Source: Arenicola marina (lineage: Eukaryota; Annelida; Polychaeta; Arenicolidae). From it: DNA of 64,000 nt. Below the pieces are notes generated by a model. That model was given only the letters and a program-made list of their open reading frames with translations, did no database searches and was not told the origin of the DNA. The DNA lies in the NCBI GenBank assembly GCA_964019135.1, contig OZ025260.1, positions 16,176,254 through 16,240,253 on the forward strand. Direction: 5' to 3'. Of this stretch, positions 45,201 through 56,362 are shown piece by piece (position 1 is the stretch's first letter; the number at the start of each line of letters is the position of its first letter). The position numbers and the translations under genes were made by a program.

Positions 45201-48112
45201 TTCTTTGGCTATTTATCCTGTTCAGACATGTCGTGGATCTGTGAGTGTTCACTCCACGTGACAGTGCTGATCTTCATCAGTACCATTTTAATCAATATAA
45301 TTTATAAAAATATACTTTCTATTCGATAAAATCCTATAATAAGTCGATAAAATATTAGTTTACGCGACAAATTTATTGTTTTATAATTAATCATGCGATA
45401 TAACAGTAGGTTTTGAATTCAGTCCATCGAAAGCAAAATAAAAGTGAACAAAGGAGGCCGGGATCCCGACAAAAACTAGAGAAGAGGGGCAGGGGAAGGA
45501 GGGGGGGAGGTTGGCCCTCCAAAACCGTTGAATTTCCGAAAGTGCTTTTCTCGCACAGAGCCTGTTATTACCCCCACACGGTTTTCAATGACACACCTTA
45601 GCCAAATGTGGCACAAATATGCCTTAAAACTCCAAGCCATCCATCCGTTATTACGAATCCATTTCCGATGCATCATAGGAACTAAACACAAATATTACTA
45701 TTGTCAGCCATTCTTGGTCTTCGCCACTAACCATGTGTCTTTTTCCTTTATTCCGACATCTAAAACTGTAATCCTTAAGGGAGTATTAAAACTCGTAAAT
45801 TATCATTTCAAGCAAAACTAATATCCTTCATCCCATCTTGCCGTGAGTGATCTCGTGTCATAGAAACCCAGCGACGTAACCCGCGGCGTTTTCCCCATTC
45901 ACAGCCATTTACAGGCAAATGTAAGTCAGATTTTGCCATAACGTTGTCGTTGACCCTTGTTGTTGGGCCAGATCGTTCCACCCGGACCTCCCGTCCACGG
46001 CGGACTGATGGAGTGTTAACTCATGCCTCACCAGTCGTCTGTATCCAGGAGACACTCCTTCACGCTGAACGGCGCCTACAACAGTTTGTGTTTTATCATT
46101 CCCCCAAGGACTAATCCACGGAGACTTATTGCTTAACCACAAACGTATTAATCGATGCACGGGAAATTCCAGCAAACAAATAAGTATTCTGATAACATAT
46201 CAATGTCTTTGCAACGTTAATCAGAAAGACAGGTTTGTTCAGAGGCCAAAAGATATCCCTAAGAAGTTGTACAATTTAGCAAAAAGGATAAATTTACCTC
46301 TATTCGGTTATAAACGTCAAATAATGGCAGGCTTATGTTATTTGTGGAAACACACATTGACACCTAACATGTTTGGTGCCATATGCCATACAGACTGACA
46401 CACACATGTATCACAGTTCACAGTATACATCAAAGGACCCAGGGGCTAGCCATATTGAATATATGATTAATAATTGCTTGTCCACAGAAAGAAGTGTTGT
46501 AACCCATCGGTTAGCTCAGTGGGTAGCGCACTCACCTTGACCTCAGTGTCGTGGACTCTTATCTCTTATCTCATTAGGCCTATTCCATGAAGCTCTTAGC
46601 CAGGATTGGTCAATGTATGTTCCCGGTTTGCCGCTGCTTTACCCCGAGGCTCCTGAGAGCACAGTCCGAAGTACACAGTGCTCAATATGTGAGTCCTTTG
46701 AGTGGTTTTAATGCCGACAAGTAGTAAGAGAAGTGCCATCGGCCACAGCACAACAAAATGCCTCTGTATGACATCTGCCATGTGTGCGCCCCGGGGTATG
46801 ACATGACATGAGTCCTAGTTTTTGACAAGTGCTCCACTCCATGAATGGCGCCTCTCTGTATGACGGTGATTTGTTTCACTATCCAGACACTTAACCAAAA
46901 GACGACATCTTGGAGGTCCTCCCTCCCCCCTGTTGTCTCCTGGACCCGGATGGACACGTAATGCATGGGTCGACTGGTGTTCCATGTCATTTCTCGACAC
47001 ATAGGTTCAAGCGGGCTGTGAAACCTCCGGGAATAATGAGACTCACATGTCGGGGCAGCTAATGAAGTGATGGCCGCTGTGAGCTATGGGCCGTCCTCTG
47101 GAGCCGGAATAGGCGAGGTGAAGGTGGGGGGGGCAAGGAGATGGGGCGCAGGGGAGAGGGAAGGAGGTGAAGTGATGGCCGCTGTGAGCTATGAGCTGTC
47201 CTCTGAAGCTAAAACAGGCGAGGTGAGGGGGGGGGACAGGGGGAGAGGGAAGGGATGGCGGGGGCATGGAGTGAGGGAAAGAGATGGGGGGAGTAGGGGA
47301 TGGGGGGGGGGCAGGGAGAGAAGTAAGGCGAGGGTGGAGCAGAGGGTAAGTGGGAGTGGCAGATGATTATGGAGAGGGGAGGGAAGCAGCAGAGGGGAGG
47401 GGTGGAGGATGAGGGCAGAGGCGAAGGGGCAAGGAAGGGAGGGGGATACTGGGGAGGGGTGCGTGTACAGAGAGAGAAGGAATGTAGACGGAAGGGAGGG
47501 AATCAGTGGAGGAAGCGGAGGCAAAAGCCAAGGAAAGGCGACGGAGGGGAGGGAGGGGAGGGGGGGGGGAGAAAGGGGGGGTCACATGACATTCTCACCT
47601 GCTTACTTCCTCATCTCCTGCTCCCTTTTTTCTCTTCCCAGCAAAAAAAAATCATTGAAAACATAAACTAACTTGACAAAAAAAGTGTCATTGTCTGGAA
47701 ATGACATAATTTACTTGCAAATTGCTGGGAGGACACAAACAAAGGACTGTCGCACTTCAAGCGCCTCATTTTTCAATGCAAAAATACTGCGATAGACGCC
47801 AGATGGAGTCTCTACGGGCCACCAAACAAGGTCCCAAGTCATCACCTCCGTCAGAATACCCATCGTACCATTGGAATTAAGCCCCACTGAATTGACTTTG
47901 ACTCCCGTGACACAAAATTGTTAGCTTAACCACGTGACACAGAGATTCCGACTCGCACGTCTGGTAACGCGTGACTCTTATCAAACATGTAACGTGACAA
48001 GAGCAAGCGGCTGTGTCGGTCACCTTAGGCGTTCCTGGCGTTCAGCGGGGTCACGCCCCCTACTAACAGCTGCAAAGTCTGTTTGTTGGCGTAATGAAGG
48101 GCCAGAGTGAAT
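42293..48112. repeat. U2 block, unit 3
   Basis: As in unit 1, but about 255 bp are missing at about 42,562 (the G-rich and AT-rich stretch present at 16,312-16,568), and the G-rich tract at 47,120-47,590 is full length. It contains the exon-like segment at 42,838-42,909, the M5 seed at 43,925-44,030, and tRNA-derived fragments near 42,722, 43,317-43,690 and 46,500. No gene is recognised. Confidence 0.88.
47120..47590. repeat. Polypurine (G/A) tract, unit 3
   Basis: About 470 bases, mostly G and A on the plus strand, with runs of G up to about nine. It is matched at 61,455-61,935 and mostly deleted in unit 1. ORFs on both strands here are low-complexity artefacts. Confidence 0.8.
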
Positions 48113-50729
48113 CATTACCAGGTCACACCCAGACAGCCGCCCGCACCCCACGTCACCAGTCCATTACCAGGGTACCCCAGACAGCCGCCCGCCTTCCACG
48201 TCACCAGTCCATTACCAGGGTACACCCAGACAGCCGCCCGCCTCCCACGTCACCAGTCCATTACCGGGGTACACCCAGACAGCCGCCCGCCCCCCACGTC
48301 ACCAGTCCATTACCAGGGTACACCCAGACAGCTGCCCGCCTCCCATGTCACCAGTCCATTACCGGAGTACACCTAGACCGCCGCCCGCCTCCCACGTCAC
48401 CAGTCAATTACCGGGGTACACCTAGACCGCCGCCCGCCTCCCACGTCACCAGTCCATTACCGGGGTACACCCAGACAGCCGCCTGCCTCCCACGTCACCA
48501 GTCCATTACCGGGGTACACCTAGACCGCCACCCGCCTCCCACGTCACCAGTCCATTACCGGGGTACACCCAGACAGCCGCCCGCCTCCCACGTCACCAGT
48601 CCATTACCGGGTGACACCCAGACAGCCGCACGCCTTCCACGTCACCAGTCCATTACCAGGGTACCCCAGAAAGCCGCCCGCCTCCCACGTCACCAGTCCA
48701 TTACCGGGTGACACCCAGACCGCCGCACGCCTTCCACGTCACCAGTCCATTACCGGGGTACACCTAGACCGCCGCCCGCCTCCCACGTCACCAGTCCATT
48801 ACCGGGGTACACCCAGACAGCCGCCTGCCTCCCACGTCACCAGTCCATTACCGGGGTACACCTAGACCGCCACCCGCCTTCAACGTCACCAGTCCATTAC
48901 CGGGGTACACCTAGACCGCCGCCCGCCTCCCACGTCACCAGTCCATTACCGGGGTACACCCAGACAGCCGCCCGCATCCCACGTCACCAGTCCATTACCG
49001 GGGTACACCTAGACCGCCGCCCGCCTCCCACGTCACCAGTCCATTACCGGGGTACACCCAGACAGCCGCCCGCCCCCCACGTCACCAGTCCATTACCAGG
49101 GTACACCCAGACAGCCGCCCGCCCCCCACGTCACCAGTCCATTACCAGGGTACACCCAGACAGCCGCCCGCCTCCCACGTCATCAGTCCATTACCAGGGT
49201 ACACCCAGACAGCCACCCGCCCCCACGTCACCAGTCCATTACCAGGGTATACCCAGATAGCCGCCCGCCCCCCACGTCACCAGTCCATTACCAGGGTACA
49301 CCCAGACAGACGCCCGCCCCCCCACGTTACCAGTCCATTACCGGGGTACAACCAGACAGCCACCCGCCTCCCACGTCACCAGTCCATTACCGGGGTACAC
49401 CTAGACCGCCGCCCGCCTTCCACGTCACCAGTCCATTACCGGGGTACACCTAGACCGCCGCCTGCCTCCCACGTCACCAGTCCATTACCGGGGTACACCC
49501 AGACAGCCGCCCGCCTCCCACGTCACCAGTCCATTACCGGGGTACACCTAGACCGCCGCCCGCCTCCCACGTCACCAGTCCATTACCGGGGTACACCCAG
49601 ACAGCCGCCCGCCCCCCACGTCACCAGTCCATTACCAGGGTACACCCAGACAGCCGCCCGCCCCCACGTCACCAGTCCATTACCAGGGTACACCCAGACA
49701 GCCGCCCGCCTCCCACGTCATCAGTCCATTACCAGGGTACACCCAGACAGCCACCCGCCCCCACGTCACCAGTCCATTACCAGGGTACACCCAGATAGCC
49801 GCCCGCCCCCCACGTCACCAGTCCATTACCAGGGTACACCCAGACAGCCGCCCCCCTCCCACGTCACCAGTCCATTACCAGGGTACACCCAGACAGCCGC
49901 CCGCCCCCCCACGTTACAGTCCATTACCGGGGTACACCCAGACAGCCACCCGCCTCCTACGTCACCAGTCCATTACCGGGGTACACCTAGACCGCCGCCC
50001 GCCTCCCACGTCACCAGTCCATTACCGGGGTACACCCAGACAGCCGCCCGCCCCCCACGTCACCAGTCCATTACCAGGGTACACCCAGACAGCCGCCCGC
50101 CTCCCACGTCACCAGTCCATTACCAGGGTACACCCAGACTGCCGCCCGCCTCCCACGTCACCAGTCCATTACCAGGGTACACCTAGACAGCCTCCCGCCT
50201 CCCACGTCACCAGTCCATTACCGGGGTACACCCAGACTGCCGCCCGCCTCCCACGACACCAGTCCATTACCAGGGTACACCCAGACAGCCGCCCGCCTCC
50301 CACGACACCAGTCCATTACCGGGGTACACCCAGACAGCCGCCCGCCCCCCACGTCACCAGTCCATTACCGGGGTACACCCAGATTGCCGCCCGCCTCCCA
50401 CGACACCAGTCCATTACCAGGGTACACCCAGACAGCCGCCCGCCTCCCACGTCACCAGTCCATTACCGGGGTACACCCAGACAGCCGCCCGCCATCCACG
50501 TCACCAGTCCATTACCAGGGTACACCCAGACAGCCGCCCGCCTTCCACGTCACCAGTCCATTACCAGGGTACACCCAGACAGCCGCCCGCCTCCCACGTC
50601 ACCAGTCCATTACCAGGGTACACCCAGACAGCCGCCCGCCTCCCACGTCACCAGTCCATTACCAGGGTACACCCAGACAGCCGCCCGCCTCCCACGTCAC
50701 CAGTCCATTACCAGGGTACACCTAGACAG
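48113..50729. repeat. M3 minisatellite array, unit 3 (about 53 copies)
   Basis: Largest M3 array. A recognisable variant string (monomers with gtcatcag, then agccacccgcccccacg, then cagatagccg) occurs twice, at about 49,160-49,270 and 49,700-49,810, showing an internal duplication of roughly 540 bp. The same string is present once in units 1 and 4. Near the right end several monomers carry cacgacacc. Confidence 0.97.
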
Positions 50730-51225
50730 CCTCCAGAACCTTGAGGACACCGCGGTGGCGTGGTGAAGGATGGTAGCTATAGCCCAGGTCCGCTTCAGAT
50801 AGCCTCCAGAACCTTGAGGACACAGTGGTGGCGTCCGCTTGAGATAGTCTCCAGAACCTTAAGGACACCGCGGTGGCGTGGTGAAGGATGGTAGCTATAG
50901 CCCAGGTCCGCTTCAGATAGCCTCCAGAACCTTGAGGACACCGCGGTGGCGTGGTGAAGGATGGTAGCTATAGCCCGGGTCCGCTTGAGATAACCTCCAG
51001 AACCTTGAGGACACAGTGGTGGCGTGGTGAGGGGTGGTAGCTATAGCCCGGGTCCGCTTGAGATAGCCTCCAGAACCTTGAGGACACAGTGGTGGCGTGG
51101 TGAGGGGTGGTAGCTATAGCCCGGGTCCGCTTGAGATGGCCTCCAGAACCTTGAGGTCACAGTGGTGGCATGGTGAGGGGTGGTAGCTATAGCCCGGGTC
51201 CGCTTCAGATAGCCTCTAGAGTCTT
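50730..51225. repeat. M1 minisatellite array, unit 4 (about 7 copies)
   Basis: Shortest M1 array. One short monomer of about 44 bp (ggcgtccgcttgag) is near 50,830. The junction into U1 is slightly changed (agagtctttactatag instead of agaacctttaccatag). Confidence 0.97.
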
Positions 51226-54200
51226 TACTATAGCCTGGAATAGTAACATCCCACACCAAACCAAGGAAAAAAGGAAATCATGTTCGATAGTCTAAGAAAT
51301 CACAACACGCCATGCCATAGCCAACAACATAAGGACACGCTATTCGATACCCAAGGTCACATGAACACGCCTTTCCATATCCAAGGTCATGAGTACACGC
51401 CACTGGCCACGTGGCAGCGATACAGAGCGGTCTATTAGAGTTGACTACCAACCAACCAGGACGGTGTGTCCGGCCACCCAGCTGTCCCCAGCCTGGGGCC
51501 AACCCGTCCGCCCCTCGAGGGGTGGAGCCTCACCAGGGCACCCCCACCTCGCCGGTCGCCATGGACACACTCACGTAGACACAACCACCCATGATGAGAA
51601 GGGAAATTGAATACGAACGAGAGATCTGCCAGCTCCGCCAGATGCAATCCCGTTTGTTGTCTACCGAAAGCGCCGCCGGTCTAATAATGCACCGTGTCTT
51701 CATAGCCGCTGTACCGAATCCCCCCCCCCCACCCACCCCCCAAATCCCCCGCCCAACCCGGCCTTCCACCCCCAAGCGATTTACCCATCACCACCCACCC
51801 CACCTCGCCCCGCTCCCTGCCCCCGACTCTAGTCTTTGTCATGATGGCCGTCTCCTGTCATCAAGTTACAGAGTGCCCGGATGTGCCTCCGTGATAATGG
51901 AAAACATCATTGTGCCAGGATAGCTCACGTGCTACTTTCGCCTGCCAATTATTGCAATAATCGTGATGGCGTGGGAAATAGATGATATGCCACGAGGCGT
52001 TAGGAGGGGTTTGGGTGCACACACTACTGTCGTTCCCGGAGAGGTGGATCAATAGGATAGGGTTTTATGCCATATTTATGCACACATGGGCCAAAGCGGG
52101 CCAGAGAACCCCCGGGACGATGAGATGACAGAATACGGGCAGAATTGACATCAAGCATGGCGAGGCATCAGGGGAGCAAACCGTGGGCAGCCACAAACAG
52201 TGCCTTTGTGTGATTTCAGAATTCATTGTTTTGCAAAAATGTATCATTACCATTATCATACCTATTATTATCAATATTGCAATAAAAGTTAGTTGGGATA
52301 GTTAAGAGGGAGAGACGATGCATCAGTAGGGAAGCGATAGCTCAACACTTACCCGTCCATCAATTTGTGACGTCACAGACAGATGAAGACGACCTTCTGG
52401 TGACAAAGGTCTCTGGTAATCTCGATCTCTCCCAACTGCCGCCAATTATTCCTCCCCCTCCCCCACCCCTCTACCGCCTCATCTTCATCAACCCCAACCC
52501 CACTCCCCGCTCCCAAGCCCCCCGATGCAAACATCAGCTAATCAAAAACGTGACCCCTCACAAACTTGTGATTGCTTTCGAATTACGTCATTTACTTGTA
52601 AATTGGCAGAATTGGATGGAATTACCTCCAGACACAATACCAACACACGGACACAAGACGTGCCGTGGAACGGGCACAAAACACATTGACTTCCCATTCC
52701 AGTCTCACGCCAGCCTGATGGATTTCCCAAATAGGCCCCGCCACGTTATTTGACTTTCCCCGACCAATTAGCAGCGGTGGCCACAGGGCGGGGATGAAAC
52801 GACGTAGTAAGGACCGGGCTTATTTCCATTTTAATGACCTCCGCGGTATTATAACGAAAGACATCGCACTTATACGATGCGCTATAGCGATGCGATGCGC
52901 TGCCACCAAGGGCTGGCTGCTCAGTGGAAGAGAACCACGTGAGACTTTCGTATGAACGCTGTCCTTTCCGGTTTTTAGTGTCCCTATTAAACCATCTTCG
53001 GGGAACAACATGTATGCGAGGATCCACGTGGGGCCATCTATTCTAATCGAGCCGGAGACTTGAACGCAGTGACCACTTGGAGAGTTCTAAAGTCTAGAGT
53101 CGTCAAGTCTGTTGGTAAATGACGCCTTGACTTTGAACCGGGATTCTTTTCGTTTGCTTAATGACGGGTCCTTTGATAAATCATGGTTAACGGCGTTCTA
53201 TTGCAACACATATCAGCAGTAATACTATAATATATAATGAAAATATTTAAGATTTTTAAGAATTTATTTTGCATATGAAACAAACTTGAGAGTGCACACG
53301 GATTTTGAGGACGCTAATATCATATTTGGGCAGTTCAGATGCATGTCTAAAACACAAACTTGTAACGAATCGCACGAACGGAAATATTTTCTTGTGTATA
53401 AGTCAACATATTGAACTTAATAAGGCGTGACGTCAGTGGTTTACGACACGCTGCTCCTGGCACATGTCAAATATATATACCGCTTTCCTTCACTTTTATA
53501 TTATTTCTGAAAACCGCCAAAGAAGACCAAACTAGACTATGCTTATCATATTTTATTCCGTAAATGTGTGGAGTGCATATACATCTATATTAATGTTCAC
53601 AACCAGTTATTTACACCACATTCATCCCATTATTAGCACCTTTGTTTCACCCAATCAGGGCGTGAGTTCAGCCCTTGGTTAATACAGCCTCATTTCATGG
53701 GCCATGGAATTTATTTCCTCAATTTAGCCTTCATATGCACAAAAGCGGTCTAAATTAAGCACCAACTCTTCTTTTTCACCCAATCTTGCACGTGGATTAT
53801 GGTGAGCACATACATTACCATTACATTCAACCTTGCCTACGTTGAAGCCGCAAGTATTTTTTATCGAGGAGGGATTTTAGTGAAGAAAATCACGGATCGG
53901 GACACCACATGAGGGAAAGACACTGGGTGTTTCTTTTGTAGAGGATAATCGCGGGGACGGCACGTCAAAAACAGTCTGGCACCTGTCGGGAGTGGGCTGA
54001 GCTGACACTGACTGGCCACTTCGACCCCACCCCCCCCTTCCTCCCCGCTCCTCTTCGCCCCCACCTCCTCCCCATGGCGTGACCCGGGGGTCCTGTACAG
54101 GACGAGATACCGAGTCCCCCATACATCACCGACCGTCATCCCCGCTTCCCGAGACCCTACATCGTTTATCTCATCCGTTGATGTCATAATGGCGGAGACA

Positions 54201-54628
54201 ATTTATTATGATGGCGAAATCGCTGGAGGAAGAATACCATGGGGTATTTCCGGTTACAGTCAGTCAGCCTCTTTGCCAAAAAAATATAGAAGGTAGATCG
54301 GCCGGTGCACTTTTACAGAGTCTTGTTCCTGGCGTGAAACACCCACCAACCGATTATAATTATAGGTACCACCGATTTGCATAATATTTGCATATGTTGT
54401 GGGTGGCAAGGATTTCCATTCAATGGTTATCCATGTTATTTTAATTTAAAATTTATCATTGATGCCTGGGTCCGGAGAAAATTTAGGACTTGCGGAAATA
54501 ATGCTTTTTGATTTGTTTTTCCTAAAATTGAAAAAACAAAAAACCTGAAGTAGCGATTCCGGGCAGTGAGTAAACGTCTCCTATGACGTCACGATGCTTC
54601 ATCATGTGACGCCGGCGGTGTCGTGACG

Positions 54629-54800
54629 TCACAGCTTGGACGGGAAAAGCGTCTCGAAGGCAGTCTGTATCATGTCAATCATGTTGGTGGTCATGGTGGT
54701 GCGCCGGAAGCGAGCGAAGGCCAGACGGTTGCACTCTCTGGTGAGGAGGCAGCCAGCGTGGGCGCCACACAGGGCGGGTCCGTACTGACGTAACAGAGCG
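54629..54800 (-). CDS. NAXD: NAXD last coding exon, unit 4 copy (partial gene)
   Basis: 172-bp exon, intact acceptor, frame and stop. It has His in GA(H)AGC like unit 3 and the unit 1 version of the Thr-Arg codons. This is the rightmost last exon in the window, so it would be the first one met by transcripts entering from the right, and it is the best candidate for the exon used by a functional NAXD gene if the 5' exons lie beyond 64,000 (inference). Confidence 0.86.
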
Positions 54801-55115
54801 CTAACAGACAGCCAGGGGAGGAAGAGAACAGCAACACATTAAGACAAGAAATATCACGACATGTGTGAGTAATACGCGAGCTATGACGCGGGTCCGTACT
54901 GACGTAACAGAGCGCTGACAGACAGTCAGGGGAGGAAGAGAACAGCAAGACATTAAGACAAGAAATATCACGACATGTGTGAGTAATACGCGAGCTATGA
55001 CGCGGGTCCGTACTGACGTAACAGAGCGCTAACAGACAGTCAGGGGAGGAAGAGAACAGCAAGACATTAAGACAAGAAACCTCGCGATATGTGAGTAATA
55101 CGCGAGCTATGCTGA
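54774..55115 (-). repeat. 114-bp acceptor repeat, unit 4 (three copies)
   Basis: Copies start at gggtcc 54,776, 54,890 and 55,004. Decoy exon starts are at 54,914 and 55,028. A 145-codon ORF antisense to the intron (54,691-55,128) is a by-product of this repeat. Confidence 0.88.
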
Positions 55116-55303
55116 CCCATTGGTTCAATATAATGAGCGTATGTCTTCACCTTAGGTTCATCGGTTGTTTTAAGTAGGGACTGGTTTTAGTAATTTCGCG
55201 TTGGCGACAATGGAAAGGGCCAAGATAGAGAGAAGCAATTTTCCAGGGAGAAAGACAATTAGATCTGTATCCTAAACAAATGTAGATATTTGCAAAGGTG
55301 GTG

Positions 55304-55389
55304 CTCGATCCACGCAACGGCCGCTTGGGCTGGCCCAGCTCTTGACAACAGGCGAACACCATACTCGCTAGGCCACGGGGTGACCCTTT
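55304..55389 (-). repeat. tRNA-derived SINE head, unit 4
   Basis: Counterpart of 14,446-14,534. Confidence 0.4.
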
Positions 55390-55653
55390 CACTTTAGGCA
55401 TTTGGAAGAAAGAACCGATGAGTCAGACGCGCCTAAATATTCTTCTTCTGCGTTCACCCGCTTTTATTTTACATGCAAAGCTCCCAGAACTAAACAGACC
55501 GGACTTCATTCTGGCTAAAAGCTGTTGCCGAAACATTCACATTTGTTTGTCGTCAATAAACAAATAAACTTTGAATCGAGAAATAACGTGGCGCAACCAC
55601 TTTACATTACTGGTCTGCCGGATGAACCTAGCCCGGGCCTCTGGGAGACCCAG

Positions 55654-56225
55654 GGCACAGTACCCGGCGCCAGGAGACTCAGACACAGTACCCGGGCACA
55701 GTACCCGGCGCCAGGAGACTCAGACACAGTACCCGGGCACAGTACCCGGCGCCAGTAGACTCAGACACAGTACCCGGGCACAGTACCCGGCGCCAGTAGA
55801 CTCAGACACAGTACCCGGGCATAGTACCCGGCGCCAGGAGACTCAGACACAGTACCCGGCACAGTACCCGGCGCCAGTAGACTCAGTCACAGTACCCGGG
55901 CACAGTACCATGCGCCAGGAGACTCAGACACAGTACCCGGGCACAGTACCCTGCGCCAGGAGACTCAGACACAGTACCCGGGCACAGTACCCGGCACCAG
56001 GAGACTCAGACACAGTACCCGGGCACAGTACCCGGCGCCAGGAGACTCAGACACAGTACCCGGGCACAATACCCTGCGCCAGGGGACTCAGACACAGTAC
56101 CCGGGCACAGTACCCGGCGCCAGTACTCAGGCACAGTACCCGGGCACAGCACCCGGCGCCAGTAGACTCAGACACAGTACCCGGGCACAGTACCTGGCGC
56201 CATTAGACTCAGACACAGTACCCGG
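55654..56225. repeat. M2 minisatellite array, unit 4 (about 14 copies)
   Basis: 41-bp monomers inside the last NAXD intron (54,801-56,238). One monomer has lost a G (cccggcacag near 55,856), and another lacks the agactcag part (near 56,124). Confidence 0.97.
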
Positions 56226-56238
56226 ATACACTACTCAC

Positions 56239-56362
56239 TTGGTATTGCTGCCGCTGGCGGTCGCCTCGTGGGCCCAGAAGGAGAAGACCCCCAGAGACCC
56301 CGCCAGGAGGTCTCCCTGCCCCCCACACCGCCGGGCGCTACCCCCACCGCCACACACCAACG
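56239..56362 (-). CDS. NAXD: NAXD penultimate coding exon, unit 4 copy (partial gene)
   Basis: 124-bp exon with intact splice signals. It carries CGGQGDLLAG, with Leu where units 1 and 3 have Ile; Leu is the residue I recall at this position in vertebrate NAXD. The last complete codon is Thr instead of Asp, from a two-base change just before the donor. Active-site glycines and aspartate are retained. Confidence 0.87.

Larger units (their letters stand above)
51226..55653. repeat. U1 block, unit 4
   Basis: Same layout as units 1 and 3, with the last NAXD exon, three uninterrupted copies of the 114-bp repeat and the tRNA-derived head at about 55,304-55,389. The proline-rich open frame near its start has a TAG at about 51,576, where units 1-3 have CAG. 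No other gene is recognised. Confidence 0.9.
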
